Assembly (NCBI RefSeq): GCF_001613795.1
Contig: NZ_LPVZ01000021.1
Location: 124,001 to 188,000, forward strand
Direction: 5' to 3'
Length of the DNA stretch: 64,000 nt
Source: Thalassospira sp. MCCC 1A01148
GTDB taxonomy: Bacteria; Pseudomonadota; Alphaproteobacteria; Rhodospirillales; Thalassospiraceae
Positions 1 through 9,801 of the stretch are shown here, one piece after another. Within the stretch, counting starts at the first letter, position 1; each line of letters opens with the position of its first letter. The translations under genes and the position numbers were made by a program. A model generated the notes under the pieces. It had not been told where the DNA came from. It worked only from the letters and a program-made list of their open reading frames with translations, and searched no databases.

Positions 1-147
1 CGTTTGAACCACGTCTATAACACCGCTGAGGTTATTGTTGCCAAACAGCGTCACGGCCCAGTGGGCAACGTGCGCCTGTATTTCGACGGGAACTACACCA
101 AGTTTGGCGATCTCGATCACACAGAAGAAGAGTTTGAACAGGGATAA
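1..147 (+). CDS. dnaB: Replicative DNA helicase DnaB, C-terminal fragment
   Basis: This is the last 48 codons of a gene that begins before the window; frame 1 is open from the first base to TAA at 145-147. The visible protein ends with AEVIVAKQRHGPVGNVRLYF followed by a short acidic tail, which is the typical C-terminal end of the RecA-like motor domain of bacterial DnaB. DnaB is the hexameric helicase that unwinds DNA ahead of the replication fork. The alanine racemase gene follows 42 bp downstream on the same strand, an arrangement common in alphaproteobacteria. Only the tail is visible, so a phage-type DnaB cannot be excluded, but the chromosomal housekeeping context makes that unlikely. 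Confidence 0.9.
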   Translation, partial: RLNHVYNTAEVIVAKQRHGPVGNVRLYFDGNYTKFGDLDHTEEEFEQG

Positions 148-189
148 GGTTCACGCCTTTCCATCAACGGATTCCACGGGGTATTACGA

Positions 190-1311
190 ATGACCGTTCT
201 TCCCGCCGTCGGCCGTGCTGCCGAGTGTGCGGAACTGCAAATCAATCTGAAAGCAGTTGCCGACAACTACCACACCCTGAAAAAGCGTTATACCGGACGC
301 ACCTGTGCTGCCGTGGTAAAGGCTGATGCCTATGGCCTTGGCGCAGAAACCATCGTGCCGGTTCTCAAAAAACAGGGGTGCCGCCTGTTCTTTGTTGCAC
401 AGGCCAACGAAGCAGCCGAACTCTTCCCGCTTTTGCGCGGCGGCGGACGGATTGCGGTCCTTAATGGCGTTTTGCCCGGTGACGAAGCGTTCTTTATCGA
501 AAATGACGTCATCCCTGTCCTCAATGACCTTGAACAGATCGAACGCTGGTCAAATCTTTGCCGCGAATATGAACGTCCGGCCCCGGCCTTTATCCATCTT
601 GATACCGGCATGAGCCGCCTTGGCCTGACCCCGCGCGAGGTCAGCGAACTGGTCGATCGTTATTCATCGGTGCTATACGGCTTTGAAAAAGCTGGCTACA
701 TGACCCACCCGGTCGCAGCCGACGAGGCCGAAAACCCGGTAACCAAGGAACAGTATGATCTGTTCATGAAATGGTACCGCCGCCTGCCCCCGGCTCCGCG
801 TGGCTTCTGTAACTCGTCGGCAATTTTCCGCAATGACGATTACCATCTTGAATTCTGCCGCCCGGGTATCGCGCTTTGGGGTGGCAACCCCACACCGGAA
901 ACCACCAACCCGATGCGTTCTGTCGTAAACCTTAAGGTCAAGGTCCTTCAGGTGCGTGAGCTCGATGAAAATCAGGCTGTTGGTTATGGCGGCACCTGGA
1001 AGGCAAAACGCAAATCGAAAATTGCCACCATTGCGCTTGGCTATGCCGATGGCTGGCTGCGCTCGCTATCGAATTCGGGAAAGCTGATCATCAAGGGGCA
1101 CGAAGTCCCTTATGTCGGGCGCGTTTCGATGGACGCCATCACCGTCGACATTACCGACCTTCCGGGCAAACCGCTTAAGGCCGGGGATATGGTGCCGCTT
1201 CTTGATGACAAGATGACGGTTGACGACGTTGCATCTGCTGCTGGTACAATCGGTTATGAAATTCTAACTTCTCTTGGACATCGCTATCGGCGGGTTTATA
1301 CAGAGAGCTAA
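190..1311 (+). CDS. alr: Alanine racemase
   Basis: A 373-residue PLP enzyme that interconverts L- and D-alanine, giving D-Ala for peptidoglycan. The N-terminal TIM barrel carries AVVKADAYGLG, whose lysine (about residue 44) forms the Schiff base with PLP. The C-terminal beta domain carries the GYGGTW motif, whose tyrosine acts as the second catalytic base, and ALGYADGW and GRVSMD follow as in the family. Length is normal for Alr. It lies between dnaB and mlaE on the same strand, and the protein is presumably cytoplasmic. Confidence 0.96.
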   Translation: MTVLPAVGRAAECAELQINLKAVADNYHTLKKRYTGRTCAAVVKADAYGLGAETIVPVLKKQGCRLFFVAQANEAAELFPLLRGGGRIAVLNGVLPGDEAFFIENDVIPVLNDLEQIERWSNLCREYERPAPAFIHLDTGMSRLGLTPREVSELVDRYSSVLYGFEKAGYMTHPVAADEAENPVTKEQYDLFMKWYRRLPPAPRGFCNSSAIFRNDDYHLEFCRPGIALWGGNPTPETTNPMRSVVNLKVKVLQVRELDENQAVGYGGTWKAKRKSKIATIALGYADGWLRSLSNSGKLIIKGHEVPYVGRVSMDAITVDITDLPGKPLKAGDMVPLLDDKMTVDDVASAAGTIGYEILTSLGHRYRRVYTES

Positions 1312-1370
1312 ATCATAAGAGCCAGCCAGAAAATTCCGGCAGGTCGATAACAGGGGACTTCGAAGTACAG

Positions 1371-2144
1371 ATGCCGATCTTTGCGCCGGTTGGCCATATG
1401 TTTCTGACCTTTTTGGCCCTTGTCGGTCGCGTCACGGTATTTGCGGGACGCACCATCGGCCACATGGTCACACCACCGATCTATTTCCGCCTGATCTTCA
1501 AACAGATGCGTGAAATCGGCTATTTCTCCTTGCCGGTGGTGGCGATGACCACGCTGTTTGCAGGGATGGTTCTGGCGCTGCAATCCTATTCCGGGTTCTC
1601 GCGGTTTTCGGCCGAAAGTGCGGTTGCGACCGTGGTCGTCATTTCCATGACCCGCGAACTGGGGCCGGTTTTGGCGGGCCTCATGGTTGCTGGTCGCGTT
1701 GGTGCCGCGATTGCCGCAGAAATCGGAACCATGCGTGTGACTGAACAGATCGACGCGCTGGTGACCCTTTCGACCAATCCGTTCAAATATCTGGTCGTGC
1801 CGCGTGTGATCGCCGGTCTGATCACCCTGCCGGTTCTGGTTCTGATCGGCGATATCATCGGGGTTATGGGCGGCTATCTGGTGGGCGTGAACAAGCTTGG
1901 CTTCAATGATGGGTCCTATATCCGCAATACCTTCCAGTATCTTGAACAGCTTGACGTGGTGTCCGGTCTTGTGAAGGCCGCCGTGTTTGGCTTCATCATC
2001 ACACTGATGGGCTGCTATCACGGGTATCATTCGCGTGGTGGTGCGCAGGGTGTTGGTCAGGCAACGACCAATGCGGTTGTTTCAAGCTCCATCCTGATCC
2101 TGATTTCGAACTATATCGTCACCGAACTGTTCTTCACGCGATAA
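1371..2144 (+). CDS. mlaE: MlaE-family ABC transporter permease
   Basis: A 257-residue inner-membrane permease of the MlaE/YrbE family, which with MlaF moves phospholipids between the inner membrane and the periplasmic carrier system and so maintains outer-membrane asymmetry. An amphipathic N-terminal segment is followed by about five hydrophobic helices and the family stretch MTRELGPVLAGLMVAGRVGA and EIGTMRVTEQIDAL. The ATPase gene starts 18 bp downstream. The periplasmic MlaD and MlaC genes are not in this window, so the rest of the system must be elsewhere. ATG at 1371 gives the usual length. Confidence 0.92.
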   Translation: MPIFAPVGHMFLTFLALVGRVTVFAGRTIGHMVTPPIYFRLIFKQMREIGYFSLPVVAMTTLFAGMVLALQSYSGFSRFSAESAVATVVVISMTRELGPVLAGLMVAGRVGAAIAAEIGTMRVTEQIDALVTLSTNPFKYLVVPRVIAGLITLPVLVLIGDIIGVMGGYLVGVNKLGFNDGSYIRNTFQYLEQLDVVSGLVKAAVFGFIITLMGCYHGYHSRGGAQGVGQATTNAVVSSSILILISNYIVTELFFTR

Positions 2145-2162
2145 GGGCCGGTTGACAGGATC

Positions 2163-2939
2163 ATGAGCAGCACAGCCAAGATATCGCTTCGCAACGTTCA
2201 CAAGGGCTTTGGCCCGAAAAAGGTGCTTCAGGGTGTCGACCTTGATGTCGCCAAGGGTGAATCGGTTGCCATCATTGGCGGGTCGGGTACCGGCAAGTCC
2301 GTCACGCTGAAATGCGTTCTGGGCCTGCTTACCCCGGATCAGGGCTCCATCAAGGTCGATGGTGTAGAGATGACCACGGCATCGCGCACTGAACGTGATG
2401 AGATGCTGGCGAAAACCGGCATGCTGTTTCAGGGAGCCGCCCTTTTTGACTCACTGACCGTGTGGGAAAATGTTGCCTTTGGCCTGATCGAAGGTCAGGG
2501 CATGAAAGCCGCCAAGGCCCGCGATCTTGCGATTGCGCGGCTTGAGGATGTCGGTCTGGAGGCTGATATTGCCAACATGTCCCCGGCATCGCTTTCGGGC
2601 GGCATGCAAAAGCGTGTGGGCCTCGCGCGCGCCATCGCGACGGAGCCGGAAATCCTGTTCTTTGACGAACCGACCACCGGCATTGACCCGATCATGGGCG
2701 ACGTCATCAATGACCTGATCGTCAAATGCACCCGTGAACTTGGTGCCAGTGCCATGACCATTACCCACGATATGGCCAGTGCACGCAAGATCGCAGATCG
2801 CGTCGCCATGCTGTATCAGGGCAAGATTATCTGGGATGGTCCGGTTGCCGATATTGACAATGCCGATAACCCCTATTTGCAACAATTCGTTGCCGGTGAT
2901 ATCGAAGGTCCGCTTGAACTTGATCTCAAGCATCTCTGA
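2163..2939 (+). CDS. mlaF: MlaF-family ABC transporter ATPase
   Basis: A 258-residue cytoplasmic ATPase that pairs with the upstream MlaE permease. Walker A is GGSGTGKS, the Q-loop follows in GMLFQGAALFD, the signature is SLSGGMQKR and Walker B is ILFFDEPTTGIDP, with the switch histidine in TITHDMA. The lipid-transport subfamily is supported by the MlaE neighbour only 18 bp upstream. radA follows after about 55 bp on the same strand. Confidence 0.93.
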   Translation: MSSTAKISLRNVHKGFGPKKVLQGVDLDVAKGESVAIIGGSGTGKSVTLKCVLGLLTPDQGSIKVDGVEMTTASRTERDEMLAKTGMLFQGAALFDSLTVWENVAFGLIEGQGMKAAKARDLAIARLEDVGLEADIANMSPASLSGGMQKRVGLARAIATEPEILFFDEPTTGIDPIMGDVINDLIVKCTRELGASAMTITHDMASARKIADRVAMLYQGKIIWDGPVADIDNADNPYLQQFVAGDIEGPLELDLKHL

Positions 2940-2995
2940 GCACTGTCTGACCGACATTCGCCCTTACTGAACTTCTTTGATCTGCGGAGCATTCT

Positions 2996-4408
2996 GTGGC
3001 CAAAACCCAAAGCCGTTTCATCTGCCAGAACTGTGGTGCCGAGTACCGCAAATGGACCGGACGTTGCGACGGCTGCGGCGAATGGAACAGCATCGAGGAA
3101 GAACGCGTGGAAAGCGGCCCCAAGGCCACCGGTGGCATTGCCGGGGGTGCCAAGGGCAAGACCATCGATTTTGTCGCCCTTGAAGGTGAAAGTGCCAGCC
3201 CCAAACGCATCATAAGCGGCATCGCCGAACTGGACCGTGCGTGTGGTGGCGGGCTTGTACCAGGTTCCGCCCTTCTGGTCGGCGGGGATCCGGGGATTGG
3301 TAAATCGACCATCCTTTTGCAGGCCGTTGGGGCCATGGCCGCCAAACACAAATGCGCCTATATCTCGGGCGAGGAAGCGGTTGATCAGGTCCGCATGCGC
3401 GCCGCCCGTCTGGGCCTTGAAAAATCCAAGGTCGACTTTGCCGCCGCCACCAGCCTGCGCGATATCATCACCACGCTGGAAGCGAGCAACCATGACGTGG
3501 TGGTCATTGACTCAATCCAGACCATGTATGCCGACACCCTTGATAGTGCACCGGGCACGGTGTCGCAGGTACGTGCATGTGCGCTGGAACTGATCCGCCT
3601 TGCCAAGCGCAAGGGATTTGCCGTGCTGCTGGTCGGCCATGTCACCAAGGAAGGCCAGATCGCCGGTCCGCGTGTTCTTGAACATATGGTCGATACGGTT
3701 CTGTATTTCGAAGGCGAACGCGGTCACCAGTTCCGTATCTTGCGCGCGGTAAAGAACCGTTTTGGTGCGACCGATGAAATCGGTGTGTTTGAAATGGGCG
3801 ATGCCGGACTGGTCGAGGTTCCCAACCCATCCGCGCTGTTTCTGGCAGATCGTGACTCGCCGGTCAGCGGCACCGCGGTATTTGCCGGGCTTGAGGGCAC
3901 GCGCCCGATGCTTGTGGAAATTCAGGCGCTGGTGGCGCAATCGGCCCTCGCCACCCCGCGTCGTGCGGTTGTTGGCTGGGATTCTGCGCGCATGAACATG
4001 ATATTGGCAGTGCTTGACGCCCGGTGTGGCCTGCCGCTCAGCCAGTTTGATGTGTACCTCAACGTTGCCGGTGGCTTGCGGGTTGGTGAACCCGCAGCCG
4101 ACATGGCGGTTGCGGCTGCGTTGATTTCGGCTGTTGCCGATGCGCCGGTTCCGGCCGAGACCGTGATTGTTGGTGAAATCGGCCTTTCGGGGGAAGTCCG
4201 CCCGGTCGGGCAACTCGAATCGAGACTGAAAGAAGCCACCAAACTTGGCTTTGGAAATGCCTATACCCCCAAGAATGGCACCCAGGGAAAGAAGAAGTTC
4301 GCGATCAAGGGCCTCAATCAGACCGAAATTGGCCATCTTCAGGATTTGGTAAACCTCTTCGGCGACGATGTCCGCGACAAGGTGCGTCCGCGCGAAGGCA
4401 TGTACTAA
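2996..4408 (+). CDS. radA: DNA repair protein RadA (Sms)
   Basis: A 470-residue RecA-like protein that processes branched recombination intermediates. The N-terminus holds a zinc finger (CQNCG ... CDGCGEW), then the ATPase core with Walker A GGDPGIGKST, the RadA hallmark KNRFG within VKNRFGATDEIGVFEM, and a C-terminal Lon-protease-like domain without an expected catalytic role. Translation is read from GTG at 2996, which gives the standard MAKTQSRF-type N-terminus. cvpA follows after 57 bp, a common neighbour. Confidence 0.95.
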   Translation: MAKTQSRFICQNCGAEYRKWTGRCDGCGEWNSIEEERVESGPKATGGIAGGAKGKTIDFVALEGESASPKRIISGIAELDRACGGGLVPGSALLVGGDPGIGKSTILLQAVGAMAAKHKCAYISGEEAVDQVRMRAARLGLEKSKVDFAAATSLRDIITTLEASNHDVVVIDSIQTMYADTLDSAPGTVSQVRACALELIRLAKRKGFAVLLVGHVTKEGQIAGPRVLEHMVDTVLYFEGERGHQFRILRAVKNRFGATDEIGVFEMGDAGLVEVPNPSALFLADRDSPVSGTAVFAGLEGTRPMLVEIQALVAQSALATPRRAVVGWDSARMNMILAVLDARCGLPLSQFDVYLNVAGGLRVGEPAADMAVAAALISAVADAPVPAETVIVGEIGLSGEVRPVGQLESRLKEATKLGFGNAYTPKNGTQGKKKFAIKGLNQTEIGHLQDLVNLFGDDVRDKVRPREGMY

Positions 4409-4465
4409 ACGCCTTCACAGTGACGCACTCCGCCACCCGGACTGACGAACAAGGTTTACGAATAG

Positions 4466-5152
4466 ATGGATTTCTCCGCCCTGCCCGATCTTGGCGCACG
4501 TGATGTGTTTGACCTGATTGTTGTCGGCATTCTGCTGATCTCGGGGATTTTTGCCTTTTTCCGCGGTTTTATCCACGAAACCCTGTCGATGATGGGCTGG
4601 GTCGGGGCCGGGCTTGTCGCGCTTTATGGCTATCCGGTTGCACGCCCCTATGTGCGCGAACTGATCCCGTCCGAACTGATTGCCGATCTGGCAACCGGGG
4701 TTGGCCTGTTTCTGATTTCGTTTTTGATTTTCTCGTTCATCAGTGGTCGGATCGGCCGGGCGGTTCAGAATTCCGGTCTCGACAGCCTTGATAGCACGCT
4801 TGGCTTTGTTTTCGGGCTTCTGCGCGGGGCGTTGATCGTTTGTATCGGCTTTCTTTCCCTGTCCTGGTTGCTGCCGGCAGATTCGCAACCCGACTGGGTC
4901 CGCGATGCCCGCACCCGCCCGGTTCTGGAAGAAGGCGCGTTCCTTATTATGCGCATGGCACCTGACGAAATTTTCGATACCACCGCCCAAGAGCTTGAAC
5001 GCGCTCAGCGTGAGGCCGATGCAAACGAAAAAACCTATCGCCAACTTCTTGGTCCGGAACCAAAAGGGACTGGACCCGCGCCCCTAAACGGGTATACAAG
5101 GCCCTCGCGCGATGATTTGGATCGCCTGATTGAGGCGACCACTAACGAGTGA
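4466..5152 (+). CDS. cvpA: CvpA family membrane protein
   Basis: A 228-residue inner-membrane protein of the CvpA/colicin V production family. It has four hydrophobic segments in the first two thirds (around residues 12-30, 35-55, 68-92 and 110-135), then a soluble charged C-terminal tail. The family is widespread and its molecular role is unsettled; it is often next to purF, as here (purF begins 64 bp downstream). Length and topology fit the family. Confidence 0.88.
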   Translation: MDFSALPDLGARDVFDLIVVGILLISGIFAFFRGFIHETLSMMGWVGAGLVALYGYPVARPYVRELIPSELIADLATGVGLFLISFLIFSFISGRIGRAVQNSGLDSLDSTLGFVFGLLRGALIVCIGFLSLSWLLPADSQPDWVRDARTRPVLEEGAFLIMRMAPDEIFDTTAQELERAQREADANEKTYRQLLGPEPKGTGPAPLNGYTRPSRDDLDRLIEATTNE

Positions 5153-5216
5153 GGCGTGTGGGTTTCGTACTAATGACGAATTCCGTGCGCCACCGGCGAG
5201 AGAGCGGAACCCACTC

Positions 5217-6677
5217 ATGCTGACCACCAATCCATTTGACGACGACAAGCTACGTGAAGAATGTGGCGTCTTTGGCGTATTTGGCTCCCCCGATGCGACG
5301 GCACTAACGGCCCTTGGCCTGCATGCCCTGCAGCATCGCGGACAGGAAGCCGCAGGCATTGTGTCCTATGACGGCGAAGATTTTCCGGCACACCGGGCAT
5401 CCGGCCAGGTTGGCGACATCTTTGGTTCAGAAGATGTCATCAAAAGCCTGCCCGGCCACCGTGCGGTCGGCCATGTGCGCTACTCGACAGCGGGTGGCAA
5501 AGGCCTTCGCAACGTGCAGCCACTGTTTGCCGATTTTGAATTCGGTGGTCTGGCGATTGCCCATAACGGCAACCTGACCAACTCGCTTGCGGTGCGTGAA
5601 CGTCTTGTGAAACGTGGCTCGATTTTTCAATCGACCTCGGACACCGAAACCTTCATTCACCTGATTGCGACCAGCCTGTATGAAAAGATCGTCGATCGCC
5701 TGATCGATGCGGTCCGTCAAGTTGAAGGGGCTTATTCACTGGTCGTCATGACCCAGAAGAAACTGATCGGTGTGCGTGACCCGCTTGGTGTCCGTCCGCT
5801 GGTTCTGGGCAAGCTCAATGATGCCTATATCCTGTCATCGGAAACGGTTGGCCTTGATATTGTTGGCGCGGAATTCATCCGCGACGTCGAACCGGGCGAA
5901 ATCGTTGAAATCACCGATAATGGCCTGCGATCGATCAAGCCGTTCAAGCCGCAAAAGTCGCGCTTCTGCATTTTCGAGCATGTCTATTTCGCCCGCCCCG
6001 ACAGCATTGTCGAAGGCACAAGCGTGTATGACGTGCGCAAGAATATCGGCCGCGAACTGGCGCGTGAATCCTCTGTTGATGCCGACGTTGTCGTGCCGAT
6101 CCCGGATTCCGGTGTGCCGTCTGCACTTGGTTATGCCGAAGAAAGCAAAATTCCGTTCGAACTTGGCATCATCCGAAACCACTATGTCGGGCGTACCTTT
6201 ATCGAGCCGACCGACCAGATCCGCCACCTTGGCGTGAAGCTGAAGCACAACGCCAACCCGGGCAAGCTCAAGGGCAAGCGCGTTATTCTGGTTGATGACT
6301 CGATCGTGCGTGGCACCACCTCGACCAAGATTGTTGATCTGGTCCGTCAGGCCGGTGCGGCAGAGGTGCATATGCGCATCACCAGCCCCCCGACCATGAA
6401 CCCGTGCTTCTATGGTGTTGATACCCCGTCCAAGGACAAACTGATGGCGGCCAATCACGACATCGAAAGCATGGCAAAGATCATCGGCGTTGATAGCCTG
6501 GCCTTTGTCACCATTGACGGCCTTTATCGGGCGACAGGCCTTCCGGGCCGCGACAATGACGATCCGGCTTTCTGCGATGCGTGTTTCACGGGTGATTACC
6601 CGATCAAGCTCACCGATCACAATGCCGAAAACAAGGACCGCAAGCTCACCCAGCTGGTTGAAAGGCAGTCCGCATGA
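5217..6677 (+). CDS. purF: Amidophosphoribosyltransferase
   Basis: First committed enzyme of purine synthesis: it transfers ammonia from glutamine to PRPP. I start it at ATG 5217 (MLTTNPFDDDKLREECGVFG), because the longer reading from 5130 overlaps cvpA and adds residues unlike the family. The catalytic Cys is residue 16, implying that a 15-residue propeptide is removed, as in the Bacillus-type enzymes. The N-terminal Ntn-hydrolase domain (HRGQEAAGI, AHNGNLTN) is followed by a phosphoribosyltransferase domain with PRPP loop VILVDDSIVRGTTS. The C-terminal FCDACFTGDYP fits the iron-sulfur cluster type of PurF. The next gene overlaps by 4 bp. Confidence 0.96.
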   Translation: MLTTNPFDDDKLREECGVFGVFGSPDATALTALGLHALQHRGQEAAGIVSYDGEDFPAHRASGQVGDIFGSEDVIKSLPGHRAVGHVRYSTAGGKGLRNVQPLFADFEFGGLAIAHNGNLTNSLAVRERLVKRGSIFQSTSDTETFIHLIATSLYEKIVDRLIDAVRQVEGAYSLVVMTQKKLIGVRDPLGVRPLVLGKLNDAYILSSETVGLDIVGAEFIRDVEPGEIVEITDNGLRSIKPFKPQKSRFCIFEHVYFARPDSIVEGTSVYDVRKNIGRELARESSVDADVVVPIPDSGVPSALGYAEESKIPFELGIIRNHYVGRTFIEPTDQIRHLGVKLKHNANPGKLKGKRVILVDDSIVRGTTSTKIVDLVRQAGAAEVHMRITSPPTMNPCFYGVDTPSKDKLMAANHDIESMAKIIGVDSLAFVTIDGLYRATGLPGRDNDDPAFCDACFTGDYPIKLTDHNAENKDRKLTQLVERQSA

Positions 6678-7387
6678 CCGATACCAAGCGGCTTGAAGGT
6701 CGCGTCGCCCTGATCACCGGGGCGTCGCACGGGATCGGTTGTGCTGTTGCCAAGCGCTTTGCGGCCGAGGGCGCGCATGTGATTGCGATTGGCCGCAATG
6801 TCGGTGCGCTCGAAGAACTCAGTGACGACGTCACGGATGCCGGTGGCAAGATTACCCTGCTGCCGCTCGATCTGACCATGTTTGACAAGATTGATATGCT
6901 CGGCCCGTCGATCTATGAGCGGTTCGGCAAGCTAGATATTGTGGTTGGTAACGCAGGCCTTCTGGGCGAAATCGCCCCGGTCGGCCATATTGATGCGCAG
7001 GTGTTCCAGAACACCTATGCCACCAACGTCACGGCAAACTTCCACCTGATCCGCACCACAGACAAGCTCCTGCAGCTTTCTGAGGCTGGTCGGGCGATCT
7101 TCGTGACCTCGAACGCATCGGCAAAAGGTCGTGCCTTCTGGGGCCTGTATGCGTCGACCAAGGCAGCCCTTGAAAGCCTTGTTCTGTCTTATGCGCAGGA
7201 ACTCGAAGAAACCAAGGTCAAGGTCAACCTGATCAATCCGGGCCGCATCCGCACCAAAATGCGCGCCGAAGCCTATCCGGGCGAAGACCCCCAGACCTTG
7301 CCGACGCCCGAAAGCATCACCGATGTTTTCGTCGATCTGGCAGAAGCCACCTGCACCAAACATGGTGAAGTGGTCAACGCTTCCTGA
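6674..7387 (+). CDS. SDR family NAD(P)-dependent oxidoreductase
   Basis: A 237-residue classical short-chain dehydrogenase. The Rossmann motif is ITGASHGIG near the N-terminus, NAG appears in VVGNAGLLG, and the active site is the serine in VTSNAS with the tyrosine and lysine of YASTK. The start codon overlaps the purF stop (ATGA), so the two are probably translationally coupled. The substrate cannot be deduced. A strong terminator follows at 7418-7448, closing the transcription unit. Confidence 0.88.
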   Translation: MTDTKRLEGRVALITGASHGIGCAVAKRFAAEGAHVIAIGRNVGALEELSDDVTDAGGKITLLPLDLTMFDKIDMLGPSIYERFGKLDIVVGNAGLLGEIAPVGHIDAQVFQNTYATNVTANFHLIRTTDKLLQLSEAGRAIFVTSNASAKGRAFWGLYASTKAALESLVLSYAQELEETKVKVNLINPGRIRTKMRAEAYPGEDPQTLPTPESITDVFVDLAEATCTKHGEVVNAS

Positions 7388-7417
7388 GCTTGATGCGCGG
7401 ATAACAGTCAAAATTGC

Positions 7418-7448
7418 AAAAGGCCTTGCTGATATCGCAAGGCCTTTT
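7418..7448. terminator. Rho-independent terminator (bidirectional)
   Basis: Perfect 12-bp inverted repeat (AAAAGGCCTTGC, 7418-7429, and its complement at 7437-7448) with a 7-nt loop; the arms end in A and T runs. It lies between the convergent purF-SDR unit and the ABC importer operon on the - strand. Confidence 0.85.
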
Positions 7449-7471
7449 GTTTTGGGTTTGATTAGGCGCGC

Positions 7472-9043
7472 CTACTCGGCCGTGCTCATGCCCATGCGCA
7501 GCAAGACACGCCGTTCAACGACGACGACCAGTTGATAGAAGACAACGGCGAGGATGACGGACAGGGCCGCCACGGTCCAGATCATGCCGTAATCCATATA
7601 ACCGCGCGACTGGTTCAACAAATTGCCAAGCCCCTTACCCGTCGCCAGCCATTCGGCAATCATCACCCCCAAAAGCGCGCGCGGCACCGTCAGGCGCGTT
7701 GCCGCAAACAAATATGGCATGGATGCCGGAATGGTGATGATGCGCAATTCCTGCCCCGCAGAGGCCCCATATGCCATGGCCAGTTCACGGGTCGCGCGCG
7801 GCACCATCGATATCCCTTGCGCCAAAATCACGAAGGCCGGGAAAAACGTGACCGATATCGTCACCCAAAGTGTCAGTGACGTGCCCCGCCCCAACAGCAA
7901 AACCAGCAAGGGCGTCAGTGCGACCAACGGCATGGTCTGGGTCACCAGAGCGACCGGCATAAAGGCACGCAAGAATGCGGGAAACAGCCGTGATGAAATC
8001 GCCAGCAAAAAGGCAAAGGACAAACCACACAACAATCCGATACCAGTAATCGGAAGCGTTTCCCAAAGAGCAGCAATCAAACGTTCCTGAGCGCTTTGCG
8101 CCGCAGGTGAAAAGAACAGATATTCCACCACGCCAATCGGGGTTTTTGAAATCATTGCCGGCACGTCAAGAAGCCGGATAAATGCCCACCAAAACAGGAA
8201 CGGCAATAGCACCGCCATCGCCCCGGCCAGAATTGATGACAGTGGTCTGTTTGATCCATCCCCTGCCTTTTCAGGCACCGACATGTTCATCGTGACCGCC
8301 CGGCTTGCACCGACGAAGCGATGCGACATAAGCGCAAACACCCCATAGGCCAAACCGGCAATCAGGGTGGCGACAACACCAATTCCCCAAAGACGCTCCG
8401 GTTCGGCCCGACCAAGCGAACCCAGAAGATACGCGCCAAGCCCCCAGCGACCGCCACCACCAAATTCAGCAAGGATGGCACCAAGAACTGCATTGGGTGC
8501 GGCAACGCGGAAGCCCGACAGGATGGATGGCAAGGCGCTTCTGAACTGAACCATGCGCATGATCAGCCAGTTACTGCCGCCATAAACCCTGATCAGGTCC
8601 GCCGCCCGGCTATCGGACTGGGACAGACCAATCACGGTTGCCGTCATGGTCACGAAGTAACAGCCAAGGGCGGCAAGAACCACCCGCGGGGTCAAACCCG
8701 ACAGCGTCAGCGACAGGATCGGCGCAATGGCAATGGGCGGCAGAGCAAAGATCGCAATGTTCAAGCCGCGAAAGACACGCAATGACACCGGGATCAAAAC
8801 AAAGAAAATACCGGCCACCACACCAAGCAGATTGCCGATCACAAACCCAAGTCCGGATGCCTTGAGCGTTTCCCAAACATGGAGCGGATAGTCGGATCGG
8901 TCGTTCCAAAGCCCGATCAGGATCTCGCTGACCCCGGGCAATGCGCCATCGGCAATCAAGTCAAGTCTGCCGACCACCTCCCAGACAAGAAGCAGGACGA
9001 CAACATTGCGCAGTGGAGCGGCCCATTGTTTATTGCCCGCCAT
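7472..9043 (-). CDS. ABC importer permease with two fused transmembrane domains
   Basis: A 523-residue inner-membrane protein made of two tandem BPD_transp_1-type permease domains (about residues 60-250 and 320-510), each with about five helices and an EAA-like loop, for example [15 protein letters not shown] in the second half. Such fusions replace the usual permease dimer. I choose ATG 9043 rather than 9133: it gives [11 protein letters not shown] and only a 14-bp overlap with the ATPase gene. It belongs to the taurine/nitrate/HMP-type importer class judging by the associated THI5/NMT1-like binding protein. The substrate is unknown. Confidence 0.85.
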   Translation of the reverse strand: MAGNKQWAAPLRNVVVLLLVWEVVGRLDLIADGALPGVSEILIGLWNDRSDYPLHVWETLKASGLGFVIGNLLGVVAGIFFVLIPVSLRVFRGLNIAIFALPPIAIAPILSLTLSGLTPRVVLAALGCYFVTMTATVIGLSQSDSRAADLIRVYGGSNWLIMRMVQFRSALPSILSGFRVAAPNAVLGAILAEFGGGGRWGLGAYLLGSLGRAEPERLWGIGVVATLIAGLAYGVFALMSHRFVGASRAVTMNMSVPEKAGDGSNRPLSSILAGAMAVLLPFLFWWAFIRLLDVPAMISKTPIGVVEYLFFSPAAQSAQERLIAALWETLPITGIGLLCGLSFAFLLAISSRLFPAFLRAFMPVALVTQTMPLVALTPLLVLLLGRGTSLTLWVTISVTFFPAFVILAQGISMVPRATRELAMAYGASAGQELRIITIPASMPYLFAATRLTVPRALLGVMIAEWLATGKGLGNLLNQSRGYMDYGMIWTVAALSVILAVVFYQLVVVVERRVLLRMGMSTAE

Positions 9044-9800
9044 GAAGTACCTCGGCAACCTTGTCGCACAGGGCATGGAAGGCGGGATCGGAAAACAGCT
9101 CGGGTTTGCGCGGGCGTTCGAACGGAACATCAATCACCACCGAAAGACGCCCCGGATTGGCCGACATCACTGCAATCCGGTCCGCAAGGAAGACGGCCTC
9201 GTCAATGCCGTGGGTGACGAGAAATGCCGTGGCCTGACTTTCCTGCCAGATGCGTTGCAGTTCAAGATTCATCTGACGCCGCAAGATTTGATCGAGTGCG
9301 CCAAAAGGTTCATCCATAAAAAGCACGCGCGGACGGGTCACCAGCGCGCGGGCAATTGCCACACGCTGGCGCATTCCGCCGGAAAGTTCGCCCGGCAGGG
9401 CATTTTCATAACCTTTCAGGCCAACCAGTTCGATCAAATGTTGAACATCCGGGGCAAAGTCCCGAATGTTCTTTCTGAGGACTTCCAAGGGCACTTCGAC
9501 ATTCTGGCGCACCGACCGCCAGGGCAGAAGTGCCGCATCCTGAAAGGCAACACCGGTCAGACCGGCCCGCGTCGCATCCTGTGGTTCGCGATCCTCGATC
9601 AGCACCGCGCCCTTGTCGGCATCTTCAAGACCCAGCGCAATCCGCATGGCTGTGGACTTGCCACAGCCTGACGGACCGATGATCGCGGTAAACGACCCCG
9701 AAGGACAACTCAGGGACATATCCCTGAGCGCCTCGATGGTTTTTCCGCGCCCGCTGAAAGTCTTGCAGACACCGTGGAATGTGATCCCCCCAGAGGGCAT
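9030..9800 (-). CDS. ABC importer ATPase (SsuB/TauB/ThiZ class)
   Basis: A 256-residue ATPase. Walker A is GPSGCGKST, the signature is [15 protein letters not shown] and Walker B is [12 protein letters not shown], with the switch in LVTHGIDEA. The start is set at ATG 9800 ([11 protein letters not shown]), which leaves a 1-bp gap to the binding-protein gene upstream; the longer ORF would run into that gene. It energises the fused permease encoded next, whose start it overlaps by 14 bp. Confidence 0.9.
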   Translation of the reverse strand: MPSGGITFHGVCKTFSGRGKTIEALRDMSLSCPSGSFTAIIGPSGCGKSTAMRIALGLEDADKGAVLIEDREPQDATRAGLTGVAFQDAALLPWRSVRQNVEVPLEVLRKNIRDFAPDVQHLIELVGLKGYENALPGELSGGMRQRVAIARALVTRPRVLFMDEPFGALDQILRRQMNLELQRIWQESQATAFLVTHGIDEAVFLADRIAVMSANPGRLSVVIDVPFERPRKPELFSDPAFHALCDKVAEVLHGGQ

Positions 9801-9801
9801 C

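Noticed and set aside
5130..5216. Longer start of purF overlapping cvpA
   Set aside because: It would put 29 unrelated residues before the propeptide; ATG 5217 gives the expected N-terminus.
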